A stretch of 64,000 bases of DNA from Myxococcus xanthus (GTDB lineage: Bacteria; Myxococcota; Myxococcia; Myxococcales; Myxococcaceae): positions 1 through 64,000 of the forward strand of contig NZ_FNOH01000020.1 in assembly GCF_900106535.1 (NCBI RefSeq), written 5' to 3'. The position numbers were made by a program, and so were the translations under genes. The notes below the pieces were generated by a model. That model saw only the letters and a program-made list of their open reading frames with translations, searched no databases and was not told the origin of the DNA. Positions 55,908 to 63,690 of this stretch are shown in pieces (position 1 is the stretch's first letter; each line of letters begins with the position of its first letter).

Positions 55908-56903
55908 ATGAGTCTCGTCCTGGTCGCGGACGATGAGCCAGCGGTGTTGGAGGTTCTCAGTCAAGTCGTGGAGGACCTGGGCCACGACGTCTTGAGAGCG
56001 CGGGATGGCGAGGAGGCGCTCGGTCTGGCGCGTGCCCGGCATCCTCAACTGGTGGTGACGGACCACATGATGCCGCGGCTGAGCGGCGTGGAGCTCTGCC
56101 GCCGGATGAAGCAGGAGGCACAGCTCAAGGACGTGCCCGTCATCCTCCTCAGCGCGGTGCTGCCCCAGGGCGCGCCGGAGGCGTTCGCCTTCCTCCACAA
56201 GCCCTTTGAAATCACCGACTTCGAATCGGTCATCCACAAATCGCTGGCCGCCTCGCCGGAGCCCCGGATGGCGCACGCGGCGTCCCCCGTGGGCGCGCTG
56301 GGGCAGTGGGTGGCGCAGACGCTCCAGGGCCCGCTCGAAACGGCCCGCGAGCAGCTTCGCCGGCTGGAATGCACGCCCTCCGTGGACCGCGCGGCGCTGG
56401 ACACGCTGGCGGCGCAGCTCCAGTCCATGGAAGCCGTGGGCCGTCACCTGCGCGAGCTGGCGTGGCTGTCCTCGGGCGAGGCGACGCTGGCGCGAATCGA
56501 CACGGACGTGGGCCAGCACCTGCGCGACGCGGTGGCGGCGCATGGCGCACACGTCACGTTGGAAGCACCCGAGGAGCCAGTCCACGCGCAGGTGGACCCG
56601 CCGCGCATCCGGCAGGTGTTCGACGTGCTGCTGGCGAACGCGGTCCGGCAGGGGGACGCGGAGGTGGCGCTCGAAATCTCCCAGACGCAGCTCACGGTGC
56701 GCGTGAAGGACGTGGGGCCGGGGGTGGCCGCGGAGGCGCTGGCCCACCTCTTCACGCCCTTCCGGATGGATGCGAAGGGCGTCCGCGGACCGGAGCTGTA
56801 CGTGGCCTCGGAGCTGGTGCGCCTGCAAGGGGGCGCGCTGTCCGTCCAGTCACGACCCGGCGAGGGCTCCACGTTCAGCCTGATGCTGCCGCGGAGCACC
56901 TGA
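55908..56903 (+). CDS. Receiver domain fused to a histidine-kinase-like domain lacking the phosphohistidine
   Basis: 331 residues. The receiver (1-115) has ADDE, the phospho-Asp in VVTDHMMPRLSG and Lys in FLHKPFEI. The C-terminal half looks like HisKA plus HATPase_c, but the H-box reads VAQTLQGPLE, with Gln where the phosphohistidine should be. The ATPase has VLLANAVRQG (N-box), KDVGPGVA (G1) and a degenerate G2 (GPELYVASEL in place of GxGLGL). It may bind ATP or act as a decoy or phosphatase for other phosphorelays. The ATG at 55908 is the natural start; an upstream in-frame start would lengthen it. Confidence 0.75.
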   Translation: MSLVLVADDEPAVLEVLSQVVEDLGHDVLRARDGEEALGLARARHPQLVVTDHMMPRLSGVELCRRMKQEAQLKDVPVILLSAVLPQGAPEAFAFLHKPFEITDFESVIHKSLAASPEPRMAHAASPVGALGQWVAQTLQGPLETAREQLRRLECTPSVDRAALDTLAAQLQSMEAVGRHLRELAWLSSGEATLARIDTDVGQHLRDAVAAHGAHVTLEAPEEPVHAQVDPPRIRQVFDVLLANAVRQGDAEVALEISQTQLTVRVKDVGPGVAAEALAHLFTPFRMDAKGVRGPELYVASELVRLQGGALSVQSRPGEGSTFSLMLPRST

Positions 56904-56946
56904 CACGCGATGGCATCCCTTCACGGGCGCTTCGCGTGACGAGACG

Positions 56947-57984
56947 TCAGGCCTGCTGCGACTTCAGCATCCAGCCAATCATCTTGTACAGAAGCCGGGC
57001 GCCGACGTTGCCGTCCCACTCGCCGCCCTCGGGGTCGGGGGCCACCTCGGTGAGGTCGAAGCCCACGATGGTGCGCCCGGAGCGGACCACGCCGGCGATG
57101 AGGGCCACGGCCTCGGCGAAGGACAGTCCGCCGGGCACCGGGGTGCCCGTGTGGGGGCAGAGCACGGGGTCCAGCCCGTCGATGTCGAAGGACAGGTAGA
57201 CCTGCTTCGGGAGCAGGGCGACCATCTCATCCACCTGCCGGTTCCAGGGCACGCCGTCGAAGCGCTTGTTCTGGAGGACGGCGTCGAAGAAGCCGTGCAC
57301 GCGGCCGTTGGAGTCCGCGATGTACTGGTACTCCTCCGCGCTCATGTCGCGCAGGCCCACCTGGACCAGCGTCTTCACGCCGGGGATGCGCTCCGCGACG
57401 TTGTACATGATGGACGCGTGGGACCAGGTGAAGCCCTCGTAGGCCACGCGCAGGTCGGCGTGCGCGTCCAGGTGCAGCACGCCCAGGCCGGGGTACTTCT
57501 CCGCGTGCGCGCGGATGATGCCGTAGGAGATGGAGTGGTCACCGCCCACCGCGGCCACGCGCTTGCCCTGGTCCAACCAGTGCTTGGTGGTGCGGTAGAC
57601 GTGCTCGTTCATCTGGTCGCAGAGGACATTCACGTCCTGCGCGGCCTGAATCAGCGCGGCCTCGCCGGAGTGGATGCCACCGGCCTCGATGACGACCTGG
57701 GCGCGCTCCTTGGCGCGGGTGTTCCAGTCGCGCAGCTCCTGGGGCTCGGGGAGCATGGCGATGCCACGCTCGTAGGGACGACCCGTCTCCACGTCGAAGA
57801 GGTCGACCTGCCGGCTGGCTTCCAGGACGGCGGTTGGCCCCTCGGACGTGCCACCGCCGTAACTGGTGGTGGCCTCGAAGGGAACGGGGATGAGGATGAC
57901 GTGCGCCTCTTCCGGGGAGTGGGGGAGGCCGAACACGCCGGAGTCCGGCTGGGCGGCGGCGCTGGGGTCGAAGTGGGTAGCCAT
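56947..57984 (-). CDS. Agmatinase/arginase-family ureohydrolase
   Basis: 345 residues. The Mn-binding motifs of the ureohydrolase superfamily are intact: AAVGGDHSISYG, LHLDAHADLRV and YLSFDIDGLDPVLCPHTG. The likely reaction is agmatine to putrescine and urea (agmatinase, SpeB type), but related guanidino hydrolases share these motifs, so the substrate is not certain. The start at 57984 is preferred over 58086. It lies 43 bases after the ankyrin/bactofilin-like gene on the same strand. Confidence 0.9.
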   Translation of the reverse strand: MATHFDPSAAAQPDSGVFGLPHSPEEAHVILIPVPFEATTSYGGGTSEGPTAVLEASRQVDLFDVETGRPYERGIAMLPEPQELRDWNTRAKERAQVVIEAGGIHSGEAALIQAAQDVNVLCDQMNEHVYRTTKHWLDQGKRVAAVGGDHSISYGIIRAHAEKYPGLGVLHLDAHADLRVAYEGFTWSHASIMYNVAERIPGVKTLVQVGLRDMSAEEYQYIADSNGRVHGFFDAVLQNKRFDGVPWNRQVDEMVALLPKQVYLSFDIDGLDPVLCPHTGTPVPGGLSFAEAVALIAGVVRSGRTIVGFDLTEVAPDPEGGEWDGNVGARLLYKMIGWMLKSQQA

Positions 57985-58027
57985 GGCGGCGCAGGATAAA
58001 GGCCCGGTGTCGGGGCGCAATGGTCTG

Positions 58028-59131
58028 TTACTTCTCGATGCGTTCCTTGACGTCGAAACGCCCGGCCAGCACCTGATGTTTCTCAATCACCAGCCGGTCC
58101 GCCGTCAGCACGCCCCGGACGTCCAGGCTGTAGTCGTTGTAGAAGGCGTCGACGGTCGAGGCCTTGAGGTTCCCTCCAATGATGACGGGGCCCTCGGTCT
58201 GGAAGGTGTCGCATTCGAAGTCACCGCCCACGAAGAGCTGGCACCCTTCGAAGTTGGACGCCTTGCCCTTCACCGTCAGGTTCCCCGTCACCAGGAGCGA
58301 CAGCACCTTCAGGGGGCCCTCCACCACGAGGTCGCCGTGGTGGACGAAGGGGTTCTTGGACACCTTCTTGAGTGTCTTGCTCGCGGGGGCCCGCGTGGCG
58401 ACCTGCCGGATGAGGTCGATGGTGGCGAAGACGAGCGGGGCGTTCGTGTTGCCGTGCTCTGCGATGCCCGCGTAGAGCTGGTCGATGGTGACCGAGTACT
58501 CCTCGACGAAGACGCTCTCCATGAACGCGCGGAGCTGCTCCCACGTCTTGGGGTTGCCCCCCGCGGGAGCGTCCCCTGACAGGTATTGGGTGACGCGCTC
58601 CTCGGAGAGCTCCTTTACCTTCTTGGGCGGAGGGCCTCGCTGGTCCTGGGTCTTCTTCAGGAGCTCCACGAGCAGGGGGCCCACGTTCTTGCTGTGCCGC
58701 GAGGCGCGGGCGACGGAGAGCACCGACCTGCCCCCCTCCGTCTTCAGCCGAGGGTCGATGCCCTGGTCGATGAAGAACCGCACGACGCGGTCAGCGCCGA
58801 ACTCCGCAGCCCGGTGAATCGGGAACTCGTAGTTCGAACCCGCCCGGATGTCGGCGCCGTACTCCATGAGCAACTGGATGACGTCGACGTTGTTCTGGGG
58901 CACGGCGATCATCATCGGCGAGTGCCCGTTGATGGTCTTGAAGTCCAGGCTGACGCCGCTGGCGAGCAGTGCCCGGATTTGAGTCACCACCTCGGCGTTC
59001 TTGCGCTCCGCCTTGGCCAGGCTCTGCCGGTACTCGGCCTCCGGCATTTCGACCCGGTGATAGGTCTGGATGTAGTGGAGGTCGTTGATCTGCCGGAATA
59101 GCTTTTCGAGCTCTTGCTGCTGCTCCGTCAT
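58028..59131 (-). CDS. Ankyrin-repeat protein with C-terminal bactofilin-like beta-helix
   Basis: 367 residues. Residues about 45-170 contain ankyrin-type repeats (INGHSPMMIAVPQNNVDVIQ, LLMEYGADIRAG, IHRAAEFGADRVVRFFIDQG). The C-terminal about 110 residues are short beta steps (VHHGDLVVEGPLKVLSLLVT, GNLTVKGKASNFEGCQLFVG, VIIGGNLKASTV) like a right-handed beta-helix of the polymer-forming/bactofilin kind. The protein could bind a partner through the ankyrins and assemble through the helix. No named family fits the fusion exactly. Confidence 0.7.
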   Translation of the reverse strand: MTEQQQELEKLFRQINDLHYIQTYHRVEMPEAEYRQSLAKAERKNAEVVTQIRALLASGVSLDFKTINGHSPMMIAVPQNNVDVIQLLMEYGADIRAGSNYEFPIHRAAEFGADRVVRFFIDQGIDPRLKTEGGRSVLSVARASRHSKNVGPLLVELLKKTQDQRGPPPKKVKELSEERVTQYLSGDAPAGGNPKTWEQLRAFMESVFVEEYSVTIDQLYAGIAEHGNTNAPLVFATIDLIRQVATRAPASKTLKKVSKNPFVHHGDLVVEGPLKVLSLLVTGNLTVKGKASNFEGCQLFVGGDFECDTFQTEGPVIIGGNLKASTVDAFYNDYSLDVRGVLTADRLVIEKHQVLAGRFDVKERIEK

Positions 59132-59161
59132 CGAATCCGTTCCTTCAGTGCGCGATGCGGC

Positions 59162-60151
59162 TCACGCCCAGCGCACCACCAGCTTGCCCACCGAGTCATT
59201 GCCGGCCATGCGCTCCAGCGCCTGCCGGATGTCCGCGCGCGGCACCACCGCGTCTATCACGGGCCGCAGCGCCCCTGTGCGGAACAGCGGCAACAGATGC
59301 CGCTCCGCGCTCTGCGCCAGCGCGATCTTCTCTTCCAGCGGACGGCTGCGCAGCACGGTGCCGGTGATGCGCAGCCGCTTCGTCAGCACCGTGCCCAGGT
59401 TCACCTCGGTGGCCGCGCCCGCCACCAGCCCCACCAGCATCAGCCGCCCCCGGGGCGCCAGGGCGTTCAGCGTCTCCGGCACGTAGCCGCCGCCCACCAG
59501 GTCCAGGCACAGGTCCGCGCCCCGGCCGCCTGTCTCCTCGCGCACCGCGTCGGCGAAGCGCGGCGGCCTGGTGTCACACAGGACCGTGCGCGCCACGCCC
59601 CAGGCGGCCGCGCGGGCCAGCTTCGCCGCGTTGCGGCCCGTGCCCACCACGCGCGCGCCCATGGCCTGGCAGATGAGCGCCGCCGCCGAGCCCACGCCAC
59701 TGGCCACCGCGTGGACGAGCACCGTCTCGCCGGGCTTGAGCTCGCCCTGGAGCACCAGCGCGTCGAACGCGGTGAGGTACGCCTCCGGAATGGCCGCCGC
59801 GTCGGTGAAGTCCATGCCGTCGGGGATGGGCATCGCCTCTCGCTCGTGGGTGACGAGCAGGTCCGACCACGCGCCCCCGCCCACCAGTCCCATGACGCGG
59901 TCGCCGGGCTGGAAGCGCCGTGCGCGCGGGCCCACGGCCACCACCTCGCCCGCGTACTCCAGGCCTGGAATGTCCGGTGCGACGTCCGGCGGCGCGGGGT
60001 AGTGGCCACGAAGCTGCAGAAGGTCCGCTCGGTTGAGCGCGGACGCCCGCACCCGGACCAGAATCTCCCCTGGGCCTGGGACGGGCTCGGGGCGTTCTTC
60101 CTCGGCGAGGACCTCGGGGCCTCCCGGACGGGTGATGCGAAGGACCTTCAT
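59162..60151 (-). CDS. NAD(P)H:quinone oxidoreductase of the medium-chain (PIG3/QOR) family
   Basis: 329 residues. It has the GroES-like N-terminal half (ILVRVRASALNRADLLQLRG; IPGLEYAGEVVAVGPRARRF), then the NADPH-binding half with LVHAVASGVGSAAALICQAM and ARVVGTGRNAAKL. There is no zinc-binding Cys set, as in QOR/PIG3. It reduces quinones or acts as an enoyl reductase in lipid or polyketide context. ATG at 60151. It lies 30 bases before the ankyrin gene on the same strand. Confidence 0.9.
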   Translation of the reverse strand: MKVLRITRPGGPEVLAEEERPEPVPGPGEILVRVRASALNRADLLQLRGHYPAPPDVAPDIPGLEYAGEVVAVGPRARRFQPGDRVMGLVGGGAWSDLLVTHEREAMPIPDGMDFTDAAAIPEAYLTAFDALVLQGELKPGETVLVHAVASGVGSAAALICQAMGARVVGTGRNAAKLARAAAWGVARTVLCDTRPPRFADAVREETGGRGADLCLDLVGGGYVPETLNALAPRGRLMLVGLVAGAATEVNLGTVLTKRLRITGTVLRSRPLEEKIALAQSAERHLLPLFRTGALRPVIDAVVPRADIRQALERMAGNDSVGKLVVRWA

Positions 60152-60233
60152 GGCAGGCGCCTCCTATGGAAAGGCGAGCACGAAACATCCTGGCTCGCGA
60201 GAGCGTCAACGCTTATCTAGAACACCGTCCACC

Positions 60234-60443
60234 ATGAGCACCCTGACGTGTCCCATCTGCCAGAAGCCCGTTCCCCCGCGCGGGGAGAACGCTGCCTTTC
60301 CCTTCTGTTCCAAGCGCTGCCGCGCCGTGGACCTCGGCCGGTGGCTCGGCGAGGAGTACCGCGTCCCCGACCGGCAGGCGGATGAGCAGGAAGACGAGCT
60401 GCCCGCCGACAGCCACCCGGCACGCCAGCACGGCGACGCATGA
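60234..60443 (+). CDS. yacG: DNA gyrase inhibitor YacG, zinc-finger protein
   Basis: 69 residues. The YacG zinc knuckle is complete: CPICQKPVP (C6 and C9) and FCSKRCRAVDLGRWL (C25 and C29). A conserved GEEYRVP and an acidic tail follow. YacG binds the gyrase B subunit and inhibits gyrase. The ATG at 60234 is the only sensible start. The stop overlaps the next gene's start by four bases (ATGA). Confidence 0.95.
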   Translation: MSTLTCPICQKPVPPRGENAAFPFCSKRCRAVDLGRWLGEEYRVPDRQADEQEDELPADSHPARQHGDA

Positions 60444-61171
60444 GCGGCTTTGTCGACCTGCATTGCCATCTGCTGCCCGGCGTGGATGACGGGGCACGCA
60501 CGCTGGAAGACGCGCTGGAGATGGCGCGTGCGCTGGTCGACCTCGGCTTCTCCACCGTCGCCCCCAGTCCGCACGCGCGCCCCGAGTACGCCCCCGTGGA
60601 GGTGGTGGACGTGCGCCGTGCGGAGCTGGCGGAGGCCCTGGAGCGCGAGCGCATCCCGCTGGCATTGGGGCGCAACGCGGAGAACGTGCTCGACGATGCC
60701 TTCCTGCGCGGCCTCAGCACACCCCAGGCCCGCAAGTTGGGCCCGGGCCGCTACGTGCTCGTGGAGCTGCCCTACACCGCGCCCGTCCCCGCGCTGCCGG
60801 ACATCCTCTTCCGCATCCGTACCAAGGGCGTGGTGCCGCTGCTGGCGCATCCCGAGCGCTGCCTGGAGTTCGAGCGGAAGGGCCGCGCCGCGGAGGCCGT
60901 GCGAGCTGGGGCATTGTTGCAACTGGATATCGGTGCGCTCATCGGCCGCTATGGCGGCACGGCGAAGAAGCTGTCCCGCGCCTTCCTGGACGACGGGCTC
61001 TATGCGGTGGGCGCCACGGACCTGCATGGGCCCGTGGGGGCCCGGGACTGGGTGGGACGCTCGCTGGCGGAGCTGCGGAGCAGGGCAGGGGAGGCGAGCT
61101 TCGCCCGTCTCATGAGGGACAATCCCGCGACTTTGTTGGCCGGGGAGTCACTGGAGTCCGACCCGGACTGA
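60440..61171 (+). CDS. PHP-domain protein, CpsB/YwqE-type tyrosine phosphatase family
   Basis: 243 residues. The PHP metal-binding motif set begins FVDLHCHLLPGVDDG (HxH), then PSPHARPEY, PLLAHPERCLEFERK and GATDLHGPVGARDW. This is the manganese-dependent bacterial tyrosine phosphatase family (CpsB/YwqE), which dephosphorylates BY-kinases that steer polysaccharide export. Myxococcus xanthus has a PHP-type phosphatase (PhpA); identity with it is possible but unproven here. It is coupled to yacG by overlap and followed 17 bases later by a flippase-like gene. Confidence 0.88.
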   Translation: MSGFVDLHCHLLPGVDDGARTLEDALEMARALVDLGFSTVAPSPHARPEYAPVEVVDVRRAELAEALERERIPLALGRNAENVLDDAFLRGLSTPQARKLGPGRYVLVELPYTAPVPALPDILFRIRTKGVVPLLAHPERCLEFERKGRAAEAVRAGALLQLDIGALIGRYGGTAKKLSRAFLDDGLYAVGATDLHGPVGARDWVGRSLAELRSRAGEASFARLMRDNPATLLAGESLESDPD

Positions 61172-61188
61172 CGGTATACCCGGCCCCT

Positions 61189-62256
61189 GTGAAACGTGCC
61201 GTCAAACTCCTGGCCAGCCTCCTGGTCACCTTCCTCTTCATGTGGTGGGCCTTCCGGGACACGGATTGGGCGACGCAGCTGGCCAGCCTGAAGTCGGCCA
61301 ACTACGCGTGGCTGGTGCCGTACTTCGGCTGCCTGTTGGCCATCCACGTCTTCCGCACCCTGCGCTGGGGCTGCCTTCTGTCGGGCCTGGAGCAGGTCCC
61401 GTTCCGAAAGCTGAATGAGGCGTCCGGCATCGGCTTCATGATGCTGCTGGTGCTGCCCTTCCGCTTGGGCGAGTTCGCGCGGCCCTTCCTCATCGCGCAG
61501 CGCAGTGGCATCCGCCGCAGCGCGGCCATGACGTCCGTGGTGCTGGAGCGCATCGTGGACGGCCTCTTCGTGGCGGCGATGCTGCGAGCGCTGCTCTTCT
61601 TCGTGCCCACGGAGACGCCGGAGATTCGCTACGTCAAGCTGGGCTCGTGGCTGATGTTCGCGGTGTTCGGCGGCGGTCTGGCGTTCCTCCTCTTCGGCCT
61701 CTGGCAGCAGCAGCGCACGGTGAATCTGGTGCGCGCCACCGTGGGCCGGCTGGCGCCGCAGGTGGCGGACAAGGTGGCGGACATCGTCGACACCTTCGTG
61801 GGTGCCATGCGGCAGTTGCCGAAGGGGCGGCAGGTCGCGCTCTTCTTCCTCTACACGGCGCTGTACTGGGGCGTGAATGGCGCGGGGATGTCCATGTTGG
61901 CCAACGCCTTCGACTGCTCGGGCGCGGCGCCCGGCACCGTCTGCGAGCCCATGGACCTGACGCTCTTCCAGGCCTACGTCGTGCTGGGCGTGCTGGTGGT
62001 GGGGCTGATGATTCCGGCGGCGCCGGGGATGATGGGCACCTTCCAGGCGGCCACGAAGGTGGGCCTGAGCCTCTTCCTTCCGGCCGCCGCGGTGAATGCG
62101 AGCGGGCTGGCTTACGCCAACGTCATGTGGCTGAGCCAGACGGTGCAGCAGGTGGGCCTGGGCCTCATCCTGCTGTCGATGGGGCACCTGTCGTTCAAGG
62201 ACATCGCCGGCAAGCTGGACGACAAGGACGGCGAGGCGGCGGCACCTTCCGCCTGA
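61189..62256 (+). CDS. Lysylphosphatidylglycerol synthase-like integral membrane protein (UPF0104)
   Basis: 355 residues with about eight hydrophobic helices (KRAVKLLASLLVTFLFMWWA; AWLVPYFGCLLAIHVF; GFMMLLVLPFRLGEFARPFL; FQAYVVLGVLVVGLMIPAAP). The motif LPFRLGEFARPFL with SVVLERIVDGLF, and IPAAPGMMGTFQ near the end, are typical of the UPF0104/LPG_synthase_TM family, whose members flip lipids or add amino acids. No aminoacyl-transfer domain follows, so a flippase or lipid-linked transport role is more likely. GTG at 61189. A terminator follows. Confidence 0.88.
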   Translation: MKRAVKLLASLLVTFLFMWWAFRDTDWATQLASLKSANYAWLVPYFGCLLAIHVFRTLRWGCLLSGLEQVPFRKLNEASGIGFMMLLVLPFRLGEFARPFLIAQRSGIRRSAAMTSVVLERIVDGLFVAAMLRALLFFVPTETPEIRYVKLGSWLMFAVFGGGLAFLLFGLWQQQRTVNLVRATVGRLAPQVADKVADIVDTFVGAMRQLPKGRQVALFFLYTALYWGVNGAGMSMLANAFDCSGAAPGTVCEPMDLTLFQAYVVLGVLVVGLMIPAAPGMMGTFQAATKVGLSLFLPAAAVNASGLAYANVMWLSQTVQQVGLGLILLSMGHLSFKDIAGKLDDKDGEAAAPSA

Positions 62257-62258
62257 CG

Positions 62259-62281
62259 CCGGGGCCGCATCCCGGCCCCGG
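62259..62281 (+). terminator. Hairpin terminator after the UPF0104 gene
   Basis: CCGGGGCCG (62259-62267), loop CATCC, CGGCCCCGG (62273-62281). The nine-base stem starts two bases after the stop codon and lies between convergent genes. Confidence 0.75.
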
Positions 62282-62302
62282 GTGCCGTGTCGATGCGGCT
62301 TC

Positions 62303-62794
62303 TTACGGGGTGGGCGTCGACGCCTGCTCCGTCTCCGCGGGAGCGGCTCCCGTCTTCGCGGGGGCGGTGTCACCGCTCTTGCCCGTCACCACACCCTTCA
62401 CCTTCTCCATGGCGGCCTTCGGGTCGATGTTGCCCTTGAGGGTGCCGAACGGCGTGTCGATGACCTGCTCCCGCTTCTCCGAGGAGGCGTAGCCCTCTGG
62501 CGCGCACAGGGCCTTCGAGGTGTCGCGCACGGAGACGACGGGGGTGTTGATGGTGGTGGAGTCCTCGGACGTGGCCTTGGCGACGAGCTTGTCGTCGCGC
62601 ATCAGCACGCAGCGGTCCTCGCCGTAGTACCAGGCGGTGGAGCTGTCCGGGAACTCCTGCGCGCGCGTGGGTCCTGAGCCCATGGCATCGACGACCTGAT
62701 GGGACGACATGCCCGGGTAGAGCTTGTCGAAGCCAGGGGTGGCACAGCCGGCGGCGGCGAGCGCGAGTGCGGCGCTGACAATCGGGAGACGCAT
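62303..62794 (-). CDS. Small lipoprotein, BamE/SmpA-like N-terminus
   Basis: 163 residues. The signal peptide ends in the lipobox ALAAAGC. The first mature residues, FDKLYPGMSSHQVVDAMGSG with PTRAQEF, match the SmpA/OmlA pattern (G-M-x3-V-x3-G-x-P). A strand region follows (AWYYGEDRCVLMRDDKLVAK), then a Thr/Ala-rich disordered tail. In other bacteria this fold binds the BAM complex or stabilises the outer membrane. Function inferred. Confidence 0.7.
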   Translation of the reverse strand: MRLPIVSAALALAAAGCATPGFDKLYPGMSSHQVVDAMGSGPTRAQEFPDSSTAWYYGEDRCVLMRDDKLVAKATSEDSTTINTPVVSVRDTSKALCAPEGYASSEKREQVIDTPFGTLKGNIDPKAAMEKVKGVVTGKSGDTAPAKTGAAPAETEQASTPTP

Positions 62795-62881
62795 GGGGTG
62801 TGGGGCTCCTTCCGAAAAGGAATCGCGGAGCCTACCCCGGCGCCACGTCCGGCCTCCATGTGGGGGGCCGGACGCATCGTG

Positions 62882-63055
62882 TCAGAGTTCCTGATCCAAC
62901 CAGCGGACGATGGCCTCGCGAATCGAGGCCGGCCGCTCGGAGTCCAGTCGGGTGCGAAGCAGGCGGGCCGCGTCGGCGTCGCGCAGCATTGAAGCGGGCA
63001 TCAGCTCACGCGTGCGAGGAAGGGACGCGCGGGACGCGACGGCGGCAGACCTCAT
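62882..63055 (-). CDS. 57-residue protein translationally coupled to a ribbon-helix-helix gene
   Basis: The ATG at 63055 and stop at 62882 give 57 residues, MRSAAVASRASLPRTRELMP continuing to REAIVRWLDQEL. It has a basic N-terminus and an amphipathic helix with DADAARLLRTRLDSERPASI. Its start codon overlaps the stop of the upstream ribbon-helix-helix gene (ATGA), the strongest sign that it is translated. Small size and coupling are compatible with a toxin or accessory partner, but no toxin motif is visible. Confidence 0.6.
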   Translation of the reverse strand: MRSAAVASRASLPRTRELMPASMLRDADAARLLRTRLDSERPASIREAIVRWLDQEL

Positions 63056-63309
63056 GACTGGCCTTCCTCCTTGGGCTCTCCGCGGCCGTACTTGCCGAGC
63101 AGGTCATCCACGGCCTCGCGCAGGTACTCGCTCTGGTGGATGCGGGTCCGCCGCGCCAGCTCGCGCAGCTTCTGGACCTGCTCCTCGGGGACCAGGACGT
63201 GGGTGGAGACGATGTCGGCGTCCGGGCCTCGGACGTCGACAGACACTTCCGTGGCCGCCGGGGACGACGGAGCCTCGGGGCTCAGGGGACTGGCGCTTCC
63301 ATCCTGCAT
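63052..63309 (-). CDS. Ribbon-helix-helix DNA-binding protein
   Basis: 85 residues. A disordered Ser/Pro/Ala N-terminus (about 40 residues) is followed by a ribbon-helix-helix core: STHVLVPEEQVQKLRELARR (strand then helix) and HQSEYLREAVDDLLGKY (second helix). RHH proteins of this type are DNA-binding regulators, often antitoxins or plasmid-type repressors. It is divergent from the riboswitch-controlled exporter gene and coupled to the 57-residue gene downstream. Confidence 0.8.
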   Translation of the reverse strand: MQDGSASPLSPEAPSSPAATEVSVDVRGPDADIVSTHVLVPEEQVQKLRELARRTRIHQSEYLREAVDDLLGKYGRGEPKEEGQS

Positions 63310-63435
63310 CGGACTTCCTCCGGGCGTGGCTGCTACAGGCCGCTACCTGCCTGTCCGCGGCATTAGGCGGGCGGACGGGCACGTCGTCAAAAAATGCGCC
63401 GGGGGCCAGGGGCTCGAGCCGTGCCGCAGCTCGCG

Positions 63436-63464
63436 TTGACAGCGCGGTACCGCGCTGCTACTCC
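63436..63464 (+). promoter_or_regulatory. Promoter of the manganese riboswitch/exporter transcript
   Basis: TTGACA (63436-63441), a 17-base spacer and a weak -10 TACTCC (63459-63464). Transcription would begin near 63471, just ahead of the riboswitch core. Confidence 0.55.
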
Positions 63465-63473
63465 GCGACTTGC

Positions 63474-63622
63474 CTTAGGGGAGTAGTTCACGCCAGCGGC
63501 GCTGGCGGCGGGAAGCTCGACACACTGGCTGGAAACGGCCCGGGCCCCCACCTCGTGATGTTCGCGAGACGAACGAGACCTTCGGACAGGGATTGTCGTT
63601 TCTTCCTGGCCGAGGTCCGTCG
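63474..63622 (+). ncRNA. yybP-ykoY manganese riboswitch
   Basis: The conserved core blocks are present in order: GGGGAGTAG (63478-63486), CGAACGAGACC (63570-63580) with TTCGG, and CCGAGGTC (63610-63617). Variable helices lie between the first and second blocks. These are the hallmark segments of the Mn2+-sensing yybP-ykoY aptamer. It directly precedes a UPF0016/GDT1 gene, a family known to export manganese and a typical partner of this riboswitch. Mn2+ binding would turn expression on. Confidence 0.82.
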
Positions 63623-63690
63623 TGTGCGCGTGCTGCCCTGGCGTCTCCCACGAATCTGAACCCCGGCCCTGTTGTTGCGAGGGAGTCGTC

